Shown here one piece after another: positions 1 to 7,538 of a stretch of 64,000 bases of DNA. Origin of the DNA: an uncultured Pelagimonas sp. (lineage in GTDB: Bacteria; Pseudomonadota; Alphaproteobacteria; Rhodobacterales; Rhodobacteraceae). How positions within the stretch are numbered: the first letter of the stretch is position 1; each line of letters opens with the position of its first letter. The stretch lies in assembly GCA_947499735.1 (NCBI GenBank), contig CANMPP010000001.1:806001-870000 (forward strand). Reading direction: 5' to 3'. The notes beneath the pieces are model-generated. The model was given only the letters and a program-made list of their open reading frames with translations. It was not told the DNA's origin and searched no databases. The position numbers and the translations under genes were made by a program.

Positions 1-1
1 A

Positions 2-322
2 CTGAATTCAATGTATCACTTCTATTCCGGTCTTGCGGATGGTGGGGCGATCGCTGCCACTGAAAACGAATTGCTGGATCAGATCTGGGTGCAGCAGGAT
101 CAAATCCTGTCTGAAACAGAAGAATGGCTTTATGCGTATCTTCTCATGGCGTTTGGTCCGTTGAATCCAGATCAAATCCAATCCTACACTGACCTGTCAT
201 TATCGCCTGCTGGACAACGCATGAATGCGGCGCTTTTTGCTGGCTTCAACCTTATGTATGATGAAGTGTCCTACGCGCTTGGCCGTGCTGCTGCAGGTCA
301 AATGGGGTTGCAGGAATTGTAA
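2..322 (+). CDS. DUF2059-like protein, C-terminal part (5' end outside window)
   Basis: The frame is open from the first bases of the window to a TAA at 320-322, so this is the 3' part of a longer gene; the ATG at 11 is probably internal. About 106 residues are visible, helical and acidic. A segment reading SPAGQRMNAALFAGFN followed by ALGRAA resembles the C-terminal half of DUF2059 proteins, which are usually secreted and have no known function. A good intrinsic terminator follows directly. The family call rests on pattern recall of the SPAG..N.ALF signature only, so it is moderate. Confidence 0.55.
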   Translation: MNSMYHFYSGLADGGAIAATENELLDQIWVQQDQILSETEEWLYAYLLMAFGPLNPDQIQSYTDLSLSPAGQRMNAALFAGFNLMYDEVSYALGRAAAGQMGLQEL

Positions 323-333
323 GCTGGCAGGCG

Positions 334-371
334 CCTATATTGTATGGCTCATCAATATAGGTTTTGCTGTT
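334..371 (+). terminator. Rho-independent terminator after the DUF2059-like gene
   Basis: A perfect 9-bp stem, CCTATATTG (334-342) with CAATATAGG (353-361), encloses a 10-nt loop and is followed by TTTTGCTGTTT. It lies 12 bp after the stop codon. Confidence 0.75.
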
Positions 372-414
372 TCGCGTGATCACGCGTTTTCCGGCCTGTT
401 TCTGCCTTTTTTTC

Positions 415-443
415 TTGACTTATGATCGTGGCTCGGACATATC
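415..443 (+). promoter_or_regulatory. Putative sigma-70 type promoter for rplU-rpmA
   Basis: TTGACT at 415-420 is separated by 17 bp from CATATC at 438-443, which keeps the central ATA of a -10 box. It is the only good -35/-10 pair seen between the upstream terminator and rplU and would give a leader of about 160 nt. Inferred from consensus only. Confidence 0.45.
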
Positions 444-459
444 CCGCGCATCAGTAGGA

Positions 460-489
460 CGGGGCCTTTGGGCTCCGCCTTTTGTTTTG
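460..489 (+). promoter_or_regulatory. Stem-loop with T-rich tail in the rplU leader
   Basis: GGGGCC (461-466) pairs with GGCTCC (471-476, one G-U) around a TTTG loop and is followed by a T-rich stretch at 480-489. It lies downstream of the likely promoter and upstream of rplU, so it could be an attenuator or ribosomal-protein leader structure. It could also be a weak terminator for transcription from upstream. Confidence 0.35.
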
Positions 490-493
490 TTAG

Positions 494-598
494 ATGACAG
501 TCCTAAAAGGACGCGCTGTTTCAGGCCGGGTTAGAGGTGACACACCTTTGAAAGATGCCCGCAAAACGCCGGATATCCGGGGCCAAAAGACGCGGTAG
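494..598 (+). CDS. Possible 34-residue basic leader ORF upstream of rplU
   Basis: An ATG at 494 opens a frame of 34 codons that ends in TAG at 596-598, 15 bp before the rplU start. The predicted peptide is very rich in Arg and Lys and has no hydrophobic stretch. No clear Shine-Dalgarno sequence precedes the ATG, so it may be chance. It would occupy most of the rplU leader between the stem-loop and the rplU ribosome binding site. Confidence 0.22.
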   Translation: MTVLKGRAVSGRVRGDTPLKDARKTPDIRGQKTR

Positions 599-613
599 AA
601 AAGGAAAAGACCC

Positions 614-1312
614 ATGTTCGCGGTACTTAAAACCGGCGGCAAACAGTATAAAGTCAAGTCCGGCGACATCCTTCGGGTGGAAAAGCTGGCGGCAGATGCT
701 GGTGAAACCGTACAATTCAACGACATTCTAATGGTTGGTGGTGATGCCACAACTGTTGGTGCGCCTTTCGTAGATGGCGCAGGCGTTCAAGCGGAAGTGA
801 TCGATCAGATCAAAGGTGACAAGGTCATCAAATTCGTAAAGCGTCGTCGTAAGCACAGCTCTAAGCGTACTGTTGGCCACCGTCAGCAATTGACGCTGAT
901 CCGTGTGACAGACATTCTGGCCTCTGGCGCATCCGCTTCTGGCGTGAAAGCAGCCATCGGCGCGGCATCTGTGTCCGCAGCAGCAAAAGCAGCGGCAGCG
1001 GCCCCAGCGGCAAAACCTGCAAAAGCCAAAAAAGCAGCAGCCCCAGCGGCTGACGCGGGCGATGCAAGCAAGCCAGCAAACCTGCTGACAGAAGCACGTG
1101 GCGGTACAGCTGACGATCTGAAAAAGATCTCCGGCGTTGGCCCGAAATTGGAAGGCCTGCTGCACGAAAACGGCGTTTTCCACTTTGACCAAATCGCAGC
1201 TTGGACCGCGTCCGAAGTGGCTTATATGGATGACAAATTGTCCTTCAAAGGCCGCATCGAGCGTGACAGCTGGATCGATCAGGCGACACAATTCGCCGCA
1301 GAACAGGAGTAA
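614..1312 (+). CDS. rplU: 50S ribosomal protein L21 with C-terminal helix-hairpin-helix extension
   Basis: Residues 1-102 are a typical bL21 (MFAVLKTGGKQYKV start, then the basic KRRRKHSSKRTVGHRQ segment), which binds 23S rRNA in the large subunit. The protein is 232 residues, about twice the usual L21. Residues 103-165 are an Ala/Pro/Lys-rich linker, and 166-232 form a small helical domain with a GVGPK helix-hairpin-helix turn at 174-178. The same kind of tail occurs on NuoE and other proteins of Rhodobacteraceae. The start is set by AAAAGGAAAAG 5 to 8 nt upstream of ATG. The stop lies 6 bp before rpmA, the standard rplU-rpmA operon. Confidence 0.97.
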   Translation: MFAVLKTGGKQYKVKSGDILRVEKLAADAGETVQFNDILMVGGDATTVGAPFVDGAGVQAEVIDQIKGDKVIKFVKRRRKHSSKRTVGHRQQLTLIRVTDILASGASASGVKAAIGAASVSAAAKAAAAAPAAKPAKAKKAAAPAADAGDASKPANLLTEARGGTADDLKKISGVGPKLEGLLHENGVFHFDQIAAWTASEVAYMDDKLSFKGRIERDSWIDQATQFAAEQE

Positions 1313-1318
1313 GACCTC

Positions 1319-1588
1319 ATGGCACATAAAAAAGCAGGTGGTTCATCCCGTAACGGTCGCGACTCCGCTGGACGCCGTCTTGGCGTAAAGCTGTACGGTG
1401 GCGAACTCGCGATTCCGGGCAACATCATTGCACGTCAGCGTGGCACAAAGTTTTGGCCAGGCGCGGGCGTCGGCATGGGTAAAGATCACACGATCTTTGC
1501 AACTGTCGAAGGCAACGTAAAGTTCCACAAAGGTCTAAAAGGCCGCACATTTATTTCGGTCCTGCCACAAGCTGAGGCCGCTGAGTAA
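1319..1588 (+). CDS. rpmA: 50S ribosomal protein L27
   Basis: This 89-residue bL27 begins [16 protein letters not shown], the conserved N-terminus that reaches toward the peptidyl transferase centre; no cleavable N-terminal extension is present. Its ribosome binding site, AGGAGTAAGACCTC, overlaps the rplU stop codon, so the two genes are transcribed and probably translated together. A strong terminator follows at 1615-1650. Confidence 0.98.
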   Translation: MAHKKAGGSSRNGRDSAGRRLGVKLYGGELAIPGNIIARQRGTKFWPGAGVGMGKDHTIFATVEGNVKFHKGLKGRTFISVLPQAEAAE

Positions 1589-1614
1589 GCCGATCTAAAG
1601 TTTTGACAGACTAT

Positions 1615-1652
1615 AAGGGGATCGGCGCATAGGCCGGTCCCCTTACTTATTT
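1615..1652 (+). terminator. Rho-independent terminator after rplU-rpmA
   Basis: A 12-bp stem, AAGGGGATCGGC (1615-1626) with GCCGGTCCCCTT (1633-1644, one G-U), encloses a 6-nt loop and is followed by ACTTATTT. It ends the ribosomal operon. Confidence 0.8.
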
Positions 1653-1744
1653 CACGAGGGGGCGGTATTTGCGCCAACCACAGCAGAACGCTGTTCCCAC
1701 ATAAATTAAGTCAGTCAGCCAAATGCACGAGAGGAGTTGTGCAG

Positions 1745-2284
1745 ATGAGCATTGAGACTATGACATTCCAGCCGGTTATTGAAACCGCGCGTTTTGATCT
1801 TCGCCCCATCCGTCAATCGGATATGGGCCTTTGGTCGCTTTATATTGGCGACGAACGTGTTGCGCGCATGGTGCCCCATATCGCGCATCCGCTGCCCCCT
1901 GGTGCAGGCGAGGCATTCGTAGCCCGCGCAACCAATCCCGATCGCGACAAAGAATTTTGGGTGATGGATGCCACCAAAGTCGGCGGTGCCGAATTGATGG
2001 GCGTGATTTCACTAGATCGCGTCGATGAAGCCCAGGCTGAAATCGGGTTCTGGGTCGGCCCCCCCCATTGGAAAACGGGCGTCGCGTCCGAGGCTGTGGC
2101 TGCGTTGATCGCGGCTAACCCATTGGGCAATCGCACGATGTTTGCCAGCGTGTTTCAGGACAACAAAGTGTCCTCGCGCGTATTGCTGAACAACGGGTTT
2201 GAATATGTCGGCGATGCTGAGGCATATTCAGTGGCGAGACAAGCCAATGTGCCCACATGGACCTATGTCAAAACGCTGGTATAA
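1745..2284 (+). CDS. GNAT family N-acetyltransferase (RimJ/RimL-like)
   Basis: A 179-residue single-domain GNAT protein that would transfer an acetyl group from acetyl-CoA to an unidentified amine. Recognisable parts are the N-terminal ETARFDLRPIRQSD strand, the central EIGFWVGPPHW strand before the acetyl-CoA loop, and the C-terminal N..S.RVL.NNGFEYVG helix-strand typical of the RimJ type. An in-frame GTG lies at 1739, but GAGGAG at 1731-1736 is spaced 8 nt from the ATG at 1745 and only 2 nt from the GTG, so the ATG is preferred. GNAT genes often follow rplU-rpmA in roseobacters; the substrate is unknown. Confidence 0.88.
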   Translation: MSIETMTFQPVIETARFDLRPIRQSDMGLWSLYIGDERVARMVPHIAHPLPPGAGEAFVARATNPDRDKEFWVMDATKVGGAELMGVISLDRVDEAQAEIGFWVGPPHWKTGVASEAVAALIAANPLGNRTMFASVFQDNKVSSRVLLNNGFEYVGDAEAYSVARQANVPTWTYVKTLV

Positions 2285-2360
2285 AAGATAAATGGCGGGC
2301 CTGTGGCCTGCCATAACCTATTTTCGCGTGCTGCCTCTTGGCGCTGATAAGGAGCGATCA

Positions 2361-3149
2361 GTGTCCCGCATCAAAAGTAAGTTTCGCCGTTTTGGCAGAT
2401 TTGAGGTCGCAGAATTCGACTGCCCAGATCATGTCTTCTCGAAACATTCTCACGATGAATTTGTGATTGGCGCGAATATAACCGGTCGTGAAACCGTGAC
2501 CCTAGACAGGCGCAGTTTTGAGGCAGGGGATAACCAGCTTACGCTGTATAATCCGGCACAGGTTCAAAGCAGTCACGCAAATTCCACCGTATGGAGTTTT
2601 GTTTCGATCTATATGCGTCCTAGGGATTTTGCGGCGCTGACTGGGATCGACGAAAATGCTGTCTTTGAAGATCCAACTCCAACCTCTGTCAGTCTGTCAA
2701 AGTCGCTCATCACCTTTGTGCGCGAGGCTTTGGATGCGTCTGCCGACGAAGACATGCTGAACCTGCGATTGGGTGATCTGTTGCTGGATCTGTTGGACGT
2801 TTCAGGCGCTGCGCAGTTAGGTGCGGAACGCCCGTCAGACATGCAAATGCAAATGGTGGCGGAGCAGCTGATGGATCATATAGCTGAACCACCCCGCCTA
2901 GCTGATATGGCCCAGCACCTTGGCCTAAGCCCAGTTGCTTTGGTCCGGGCCTTTAAAAAGGCCTATGGGTTGCCACCATTTGAATGGTTGAATGTCCAAC
3001 GCATCAATACCGCACGACAGCAATTGCGACGTGGTCACCCGCTGACAGAGATCGCGTATGATCTTGGCTATGCGGACCAACCGCATTTCAATAGACGGTT
3101 CAAGGCTGCGACAGGTCTGACGCCGTCGCGCTTTCAACAGGTGAAATAG
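2361..3149 (+). CDS. AraC family transcriptional regulator
   Basis: 262 residues: an N-terminal cupin-like sensing domain (HSHDEFVIGANITGRE, then YNPAQVQSSHA) and a C-terminal pair of helix-turn-helix motifs from about residue 165, ending with the AraC signature EIAYDLGYADQPHFNRRFKA. The GTG at 2361 is preferred over an upstream in-frame ATG at 2292 because AAGGAG at 2349-2354 sits 6 nt before it. The next gene, 53 bp downstream, is a LysE-type exporter. AraC/LysE neighbours are common, and the regulator probably controls the exporter in response to an amino-acid-like ligand. Confidence 0.92.
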   Translation: MSRIKSKFRRFGRFEVAEFDCPDHVFSKHSHDEFVIGANITGRETVTLDRRSFEAGDNQLTLYNPAQVQSSHANSTVWSFVSIYMRPRDFAALTGIDENAVFEDPTPTSVSLSKSLITFVREALDASADEDMLNLRLGDLLLDLLDVSGAAQLGAERPSDMQMQMVAEQLMDHIAEPPRLADMAQHLGLSPVALVRAFKKAYGLPPFEWLNVQRINTARQQLRRGHPLTEIAYDLGYADQPHFNRRFKAATGLTPSRFQQVK

Positions 3150-3202
3150 CGTTCAAGACCAGCGCCTTGATCGCGGCTACATTCCCCCAAAAGGAATGTA
3201 TC

Positions 3203-3826
3203 ATGACCCATCTCTTCGTTTCAGCCTTCTTGCTAGGCTTGCTCTTTAACGCCGCGCCGGGCGCGATTTTCACTGAAAGCCTTAGGCGGGGGATCAAAGG
3301 GGGATATTCGCCAGCATTGGCGGTGCAGATTGGGTCGTTGATTGGCGATTTTGTTTGGGCCGTTCTTGGGCTTATTGGCGCGGCCGCGCTTTTTTCGCTG
3401 CCCTATGTCGAACTACCGCTTGCCCTCACTGGGGCGGTTTTATTGTTCTGGTTGGCATGGCAAAGCCTGCGTGATGCTTTTGCCCCTGTTCCAGAATTTG
3501 ACCCATCGGCGGGTAAAGCGGGATCTGCCTTTACCGTTGGTGCGGCGCTTTCCCTGTCAAACCCGCTCAACATCACCTATTGGACCGCGCTTGGCGGGAC
3601 GATCACAGCGCTTGGGGTTGCTGAACCGGGAAGAACCGCGTTCTTTGTGTTCCTGTTGGGATTCATGCTGTCATCTGTGCTGTGGTGTTTTTTCTGTGCC
3701 GGCCTGATTGCTATCAGCCGACGTTATCTTGGGCCTGTATTGTGGGTAGCGATTAATGCAAGCTGCGCGGTGGGATTGGCGATTTTCGGATATATGGTTG
3801 CAATGAATGTACTGACAGGGGCCTAA
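3203..3826 (+). CDS. LysE/RhtB family amino-acid exporter
   Basis: A 207-residue inner-membrane protein with about six hydrophobic segments. It has the LysE-family features of an N-terminal FNAAPGAIFTESLRRG stretch (the conserved PGP-like loop) and an internal SLSNPLNITYWTA motif. The family exports amino acids or related compounds. The ATG at 3203 follows AAAAGGAATG at good spacing; an in-frame start at 3167 lacks a ribosome binding site. It lies directly after the AraC regulator, which suggests a two-gene regulatory unit. Substrate unknown. Confidence 0.9.
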   Translation: MTHLFVSAFLLGLLFNAAPGAIFTESLRRGIKGGYSPALAVQIGSLIGDFVWAVLGLIGAAALFSLPYVELPLALTGAVLLFWLAWQSLRDAFAPVPEFDPSAGKAGSAFTVGAALSLSNPLNITYWTALGGTITALGVAEPGRTAFFVFLLGFMLSSVLWCFFCAGLIAISRRYLGPVLWVAINASCAVGLAIFGYMVAMNVLTGA

Positions 3827-3967
3827 TGGCGTTAAGGTCAGTTCGCTTTATCAAGGGCACGCACGATGTTAGTGTTGGGCTGATGATCGATTGGGGGATC
3901 TACGTTTGCGTGACAGATACTCATACGCTCTTGTTATTCTGCAGTTCTTCCCCCTAGAGTCTAGACA

Positions 3968-4663
3968 TCATAATTTGTCTTGAATGGCGGTTTTCCAGAA
4001 ATCCGGGTCTGCGTATTGCGTTGGATCAGGGACGCCGGCGATGTCAAAGGCTTCGCGCCGCTCAACGCATGTTCCGCAGCGGCCGCAATGGATATCGCCA
4101 CCTTTGTAGCAGGACCATGTGTCCTTAAAGGGCGTGCCCTGTGCCGCGCCGACCGACACGATGTCTGATTTCGGACGATGCACGAATGGCGTGTAAAGGG
4201 ACACATCCGCATAGCCATCCAGCGCATGTTTCTGCATGATCTCAAAACTGTTGGTAAAGCTGGGACGACAATCGGGATAGATGAAATGATCCCCACCATG
4301 CACCGCCGTCGCCACGGCCTGATCACCGCGCGCAGCCGCAATGCCAAAGGCAATGGTCAGCATGATGGCATTGCGATTGGGCACAATGGTGATCTTCATG
4401 CTGTCCTCTTCGTAATGCCCATCTGGCACATCAATATCATCGGTTAAGGCCGACCCCGTCAGAGCAGCACCGATGGATTGCAGGTCGATGATATGATGGG
4501 GGACGTTTAGGCGCGTTGCGCATTGCGCAGCGAAATCCAGTTCCTTTTTATGGCGTTGGCCATAGTCAAAGGACACGAGACGTGTCAATTCATGTTCGTT
4601 GGCGACGTGATGGGCTAGCGACACAGAGTCGAGCCCGCCAGAACAGACGACTAGGGTTTTCAT
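3968..4663 (-). CDS. queC: 7-cyano-7-deazaguanine synthase
   Basis: QueC (231 residues) converts 7-carboxy-7-deazaguanine to preQ0 with ATP and ammonia, a step of queuosine synthesis. The PP-loop motif SGGLDS is at residues 8-13, and the zinc ligands are the C-terminal cysteines 185, 193, 196 and 199. AAGGAT lies about 8 nt before the ATG. The gene stands alone here, without queD or queE. A stem-loop sits just upstream of its ribosome binding site. Confidence 0.96.
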   Translation of the reverse strand: MKTLVVCSGGLDSVSLAHHVANEHELTRLVSFDYGQRHKKELDFAAQCATRLNVPHHIIDLQSIGAALTGSALTDDIDVPDGHYEEDSMKITIVPNRNAIMLTIAFGIAAARGDQAVATAVHGGDHFIYPDCRPSFTNSFEIMQKHALDGYADVSLYTPFVHRPKSDIVSVGAAQGTPFKDTWSCYKGGDIHCGRCGTCVERREAFDIAGVPDPTQYADPDFWKTAIQDKL

Positions 4664-4680
4664 GTTGAGATCCTTGTTTT

Positions 4681-4714
4681 GTAACCCGGGTAGGCTGCGA
4701 CCGGGTGGGGTTAC
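4681..4714 (-). promoter_or_regulatory. Inverted repeat in the queC 5' region
   Basis: GTAACCC (4681-4687) and GGGTTAC (4708-4714) are perfect complements around a 20-nt, G-rich loop containing a smaller GGT/ACC pair. It ends 17 bp upstream of the queC start, next to its ribosome binding site, so it could fold in the leader mRNA. It does not match the preQ1-I riboswitch pattern I know; it could also be a DNA-binding site. Confidence 0.35.
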
Positions 4715-4802
4715 CTAACGCGCGTCTTATTCTGGGACAAGCGCAATAGTGGCGCTGAATACGAACCTTAAAACTGCATATAGACCTGAAAGGATCTAGG
4801 CC

Positions 4803-5330
4803 ATGATGACGACCGATCGTTTGACACTTCGCACCGCAACTCTTGCGGATGCATCGTTCATCGCGCGTGAGATCGCCAATCCGCAGGTGCAGCAATGGTT
4901 GACCACGCCGCCGCATCCTTATCAATTGGAACATGCGCAAGAATTTATTGCCGATCTCGCGCAGCAAGATGGTTATTTCTTGATTGAAGATTGTGATGGA
5001 CCCGTTGGGTTTGTGGCGATCCGCGATCCCAAACGCTGGCAGGACAGTGCCGATGAACTGGGCTATTGGTTGGCGGTTGGCGCACATGGCAAAGGCTATA
5101 TGACCGAGGCAACGATAGCCGTTTTGGATTGGTATTTCGATCTAGGTGCAGAATTTTCAGAAAGCGGATGGTTAGAGGGCAATGGCCCATCTGAGAATGT
5201 TTTGACGAAACTTGGTTTTGTGAAAACCGGCGTAATTGAAAACACATATGCGCATTTTCATGGAAAGAAGATGCGCACTATTCGGGTGCGTTTAACGCGT
5301 GATGCGTGGATGAGTAGAAAGGATGAGTAG
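4803..5330 (+). CDS. GNAT family N-acetyltransferase, paralogue 1
   Basis: A 175-residue RimJ/RimL-like GNAT that starts MMTTDRLTLRTATLADASF and contains LGYWLAVGAHGKGYMTEA, the acetyl-CoA binding region, and a C-terminal N.VLTKLGFVKTG motif. It closely resembles the GNAT gene at 6419-6943 along its whole length (the AREIA-P-V-WL segment and the WLAVGAHGKGYMTEA loop are almost identical), so the two are tandem paralogues. GAAAGGATCTAGGCC precedes the ATG. A 13-bp tandem duplication spans its stop codon. Substrate unknown. Confidence 0.9.
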   Translation: MMTTDRLTLRTATLADASFIAREIANPQVQQWLTTPPHPYQLEHAQEFIADLAQQDGYFLIEDCDGPVGFVAIRDPKRWQDSADELGYWLAVGAHGKGYMTEATIAVLDWYFDLGAEFSESGWLEGNGPSENVLTKLGFVKTGVIENTYAHFHGKKMRTIRVRLTRDAWMSRKDE

Positions 5331-5333
5331 AAA
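5308..5333 (+). repeat. 13-bp tandem duplication across a stop codon
   Basis: GGATGAGTAGAAA occurs twice in direct tandem (5308-5320 and 5321-5333). Because 13 is not a multiple of three, the second copy supplies the TAG at 5328-5330 that ends the GNAT gene; without it the frame would continue to a later TGA. Confidence 0.85.
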
Positions 5334-5461
5334 GAATGCCAATAAAGATTGATGAGCGAATATATAAATAAGAGTGCGAATCTCCTTTAGGTTGTGTTAT
5401 GTCTTTGGATGTTACCTCAGGAGGAGGTGATTTAAAGATTTAGTGTGTTTAGGAGGAAAAC

Positions 5462-6277
5462 GTGAAAGGTAAATTGTTTAGCAGCGTTGCTGCAATCGCA
5501 TTTATGGGCCTGTCTACGCCGGCTCACAGCTCAACCATGTATATTAGTGATTCATTCGGTCAACTTGGTACGGTCGACACAACGAGCGGCCTTGTTTCAG
5601 TCATTGGCAGTTTCGGTCAAATTCTGACGGATATCGCTTTTGATCCGAATGGGAATTTATTCGGTATTTCATTTTCTAATCTCTTTAGCATTGATGTAGA
5701 AACGGGCTCTACGACCCTAATTGGCGCACATGGTGTTGCTGGCGGTAATGGTCTGGTCTTTGGGAGCGACGGCACGCTTTATGCTGCGGGATATTCGACG
5801 TCGAACCTGTATTCGTTGGATGTTGATACCGGTACCGGAACATCTCTTGGAGATATGGGGTTCTCTTCGTCCGGGGATCTCGCGTTTTTAGATGGTGATA
5901 TGTATCTGTCGGGAAGCCGTGGAAATTTAGTGTCGATTGATTTGTCTGACCTCGCCGCGTCATCGGTTGTTGGTACTTTTGGTGTTTCGAGTGTCTACGG
6001 CATCGCAACGGATGATGCGTCTTCGATGTACGCGGTCGCTGGGACCTCTGTGTACAGCGTTGATACTGTAACCGGTGCTGCAAGTGATGGTGTCAGTTAT
6101 GCCGGGCAGGGCCTAGGTACTGCTTATGGGCAAAGCTTCTTTGCAGAAGCTGGGGCGAATCCAATCGATGATCCTAGCATCGCGCCTGTCCCATTGCCGG
6201 CAGGTTTGCCGCTGTTGCTTACCGCGCTTTTGGGAACTCGCTTTGTGGTGCGACGCAAGAAATGTAGCGCAGCATAA
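5462..6277 (+). CDS. VPLPA-CTERM surface protein with beta-propeller-like repeats
   Basis: A 271-residue exported protein: signal peptide (about 1-23, ending STPAHS), a Gly/Ser-rich body with repeated D..TG..S.IG..G..L.D.AF units that look like beta-propeller blades, and a C-terminal tripartite sorting signal. That signal is VPLPAG at 243-248, then a hydrophobic segment and RRKK near the end. This is the VPLPA-CTERM type processed by an exosortase in Rhodobacteraceae. The GTG start is supported by AGGAGG at 5451-5456. A strong terminator follows. It sits between two GNAT paralogues. Function beyond surface anchoring is unknown. Confidence 0.88.
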   Translation: MKGKLFSSVAAIAFMGLSTPAHSSTMYISDSFGQLGTVDTTSGLVSVIGSFGQILTDIAFDPNGNLFGISFSNLFSIDVETGSTTLIGAHGVAGGNGLVFGSDGTLYAAGYSTSNLYSLDVDTGTGTSLGDMGFSSSGDLAFLDGDMYLSGSRGNLVSIDLSDLAASSVVGTFGVSSVYGIATDDASSMYAVAGTSVYSVDTVTGAASDGVSYAGQGLGTAYGQSFFAEAGANPIDDPSIAPVPLPAGLPLLLTALLGTRFVVRRKKCSAA

Positions 6278-6316
6278 CGTCGGTTTGAGCCTATAGGTTC
6301 ATCACGGTCACGACGT

Positions 6317-6353
6317 AGCCCCGGTCTGAAAAGATCGGGGCTTTGTTTTGTTT
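6317..6353 (+). terminator. Rho-independent terminator after the VPLPA-CTERM gene
   Basis: AGCCCCGGTC (6317-6326) pairs with GATCGGGGCT (6333-6342) around a TGAAAA loop, followed by TTGTTTTGTTT. Confidence 0.9.
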
Positions 6354-6418
6354 CCCATAGGCAGTATGTCCTTTGGATATCCTATTTGGACCAAGTTATT
6401 CATACAATAAGGCAAATT

Positions 6419-6943
6419 ATGCTGACTACGGATAGATTAGTTCTGCGAGACCTTCGCGACGACGATGCGGATTTTATTGCGCGCGAAATCGCACATCCAG
6501 AGGTTCATCGTTGGCTGCCCCATGTGCCGTTCCCCTACGGATTGGATAAAGCACAGGGGTTCATCAACCTGTTCAAAAATGGCGCGGGCAATCGTTTGAT
6601 CGAGGCGGATGGCCAGCCAATCGGTGTGGTCACAGTCTCGGAACCGAGCGAAGACATCCCACTACCTGCGCTAGGTTATTGGTTGGCGGTCGGTGCGCAT
6701 GGAAAAGGCTATATGACTGAGGCCGCGCGCGCGATGGTAGATTGGCATTTTACCCATAGCGATTTGGATCTGGGGTCTGGTTGGGTGACTGGAAATGATG
6801 GATCTGAAAAGGTTCTGATGAAACTAGGGTTTCGTCGCAATGGTATCGTCAAAGACACCCATGTCGCTGCTTTGGGGCAAACATTACCGGTGATCAAATG
6901 TCAGTTGAGCAAGCAAGATTGGACAGCGCAGGGTCAGACATGA
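6419..6943 (+). CDS. GNAT family N-acetyltransferase, paralogue 2
   Basis: 174 residues, MLTTDRLVLRDLRDDDADF, with the same acetyl-CoA loop (LGYWLAVGAHGKGYMTEAAR) as the gene at 4803 and a C-terminal KVLMKLGFRRNG motif. The ATG at 6419 aligns with the paralogue's start and has AAGG 6 nt upstream; an in-frame TTG at 6386 is less likely. Its TGA overlaps the ATG of the next gene (ATGA at 6940-6943), so the two are translationally coupled. Substrate unknown. Confidence 0.9.
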   Translation: MLTTDRLVLRDLRDDDADFIAREIAHPEVHRWLPHVPFPYGLDKAQGFINLFKNGAGNRLIEADGQPIGVVTVSEPSEDIPLPALGYWLAVGAHGKGYMTEAARAMVDWHFTHSDLDLGSGWVTGNDGSEKVLMKLGFRRNGIVKDTHVAALGQTLPVIKCQLSKQDWTAQGQT

Positions 6944-7488
6944 CCGTTTGGATTGCACTGCTGCGTGGCATCAACGTGGGTGGAAAAAATGTGGTCAAAA
7001 TGGCAGAGCTGCGCAGCAGCCTGACCGCATTGGGGTTTGACAATGTCCAAACCTATATTCAAAGCGGGAATGTTGTTTTTGTATCGGATCACAATGCCAG
7101 GACATTGGCGGATCAAATCAGCCAAGTGATGTTGAAGACCTTCAATGTGCAGGCAAATGTGATGGTTTTGTCTTTGAATGATCTGCGTGTGATCATAAAC
7201 GAAACACCCATAGATATCACCGATATCGATCCTAAGACGTTTCACTTTTGGATATTTGGGGCAAGAATAGGAGCGGATGCACAGGCCCAGGCCTTGGCAG
7301 CGATGCAGTCGCATTTGGCCGATAGCGAAATGGTGTTTGTATCAGATAAGGCCGCGTATGTTTCGGCCCCAGATGGAATTGGCCGGTCGAAATTGGTGGC
7401 GAAAATGGAGACGTGTTTGGAGCAACCAGCCACGGCGCGAAACCTGCGAACCATGCAAAAAGTTCTGGAAATAGCTGCCGCGACATAA
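6940..7488 (+). CDS. DUF1697 family protein
   Basis: A 182-residue cytoplasmic protein that starts MTVWIALLRGINVGGKN and contains LTALGFDNVQTYIQSGNVVF, the conserved opening of DUF1697. The family is widespread and has no established biochemical role. The start is set by the ATGA overlap with the upstream GNAT gene; an in-frame start at 6898 would lie inside that gene. Confidence 0.92.
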   Translation: MTVWIALLRGINVGGKNVVKMAELRSSLTALGFDNVQTYIQSGNVVFVSDHNARTLADQISQVMLKTFNVQANVMVLSLNDLRVIINETPIDITDIDPKTFHFWIFGARIGADAQAQALAAMQSHLADSEMVFVSDKAAYVSAPDGIGRSKLVAKMETCLEQPATARNLRTMQKVLEIAAAT

Positions 7489-7538
7489 AATAATCGCTCA
7501 ATAGGGCGTATCCAAACCGACCAAAAGGAGAAGAGAAC

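Noticed and set aside
4664-4802. preQ1 riboswitch upstream of queC
   Set aside because: A stem-loop is present but the short preQ1-I pseudoknot with its A-rich tail is not seen; only a generic inverted repeat is reported.
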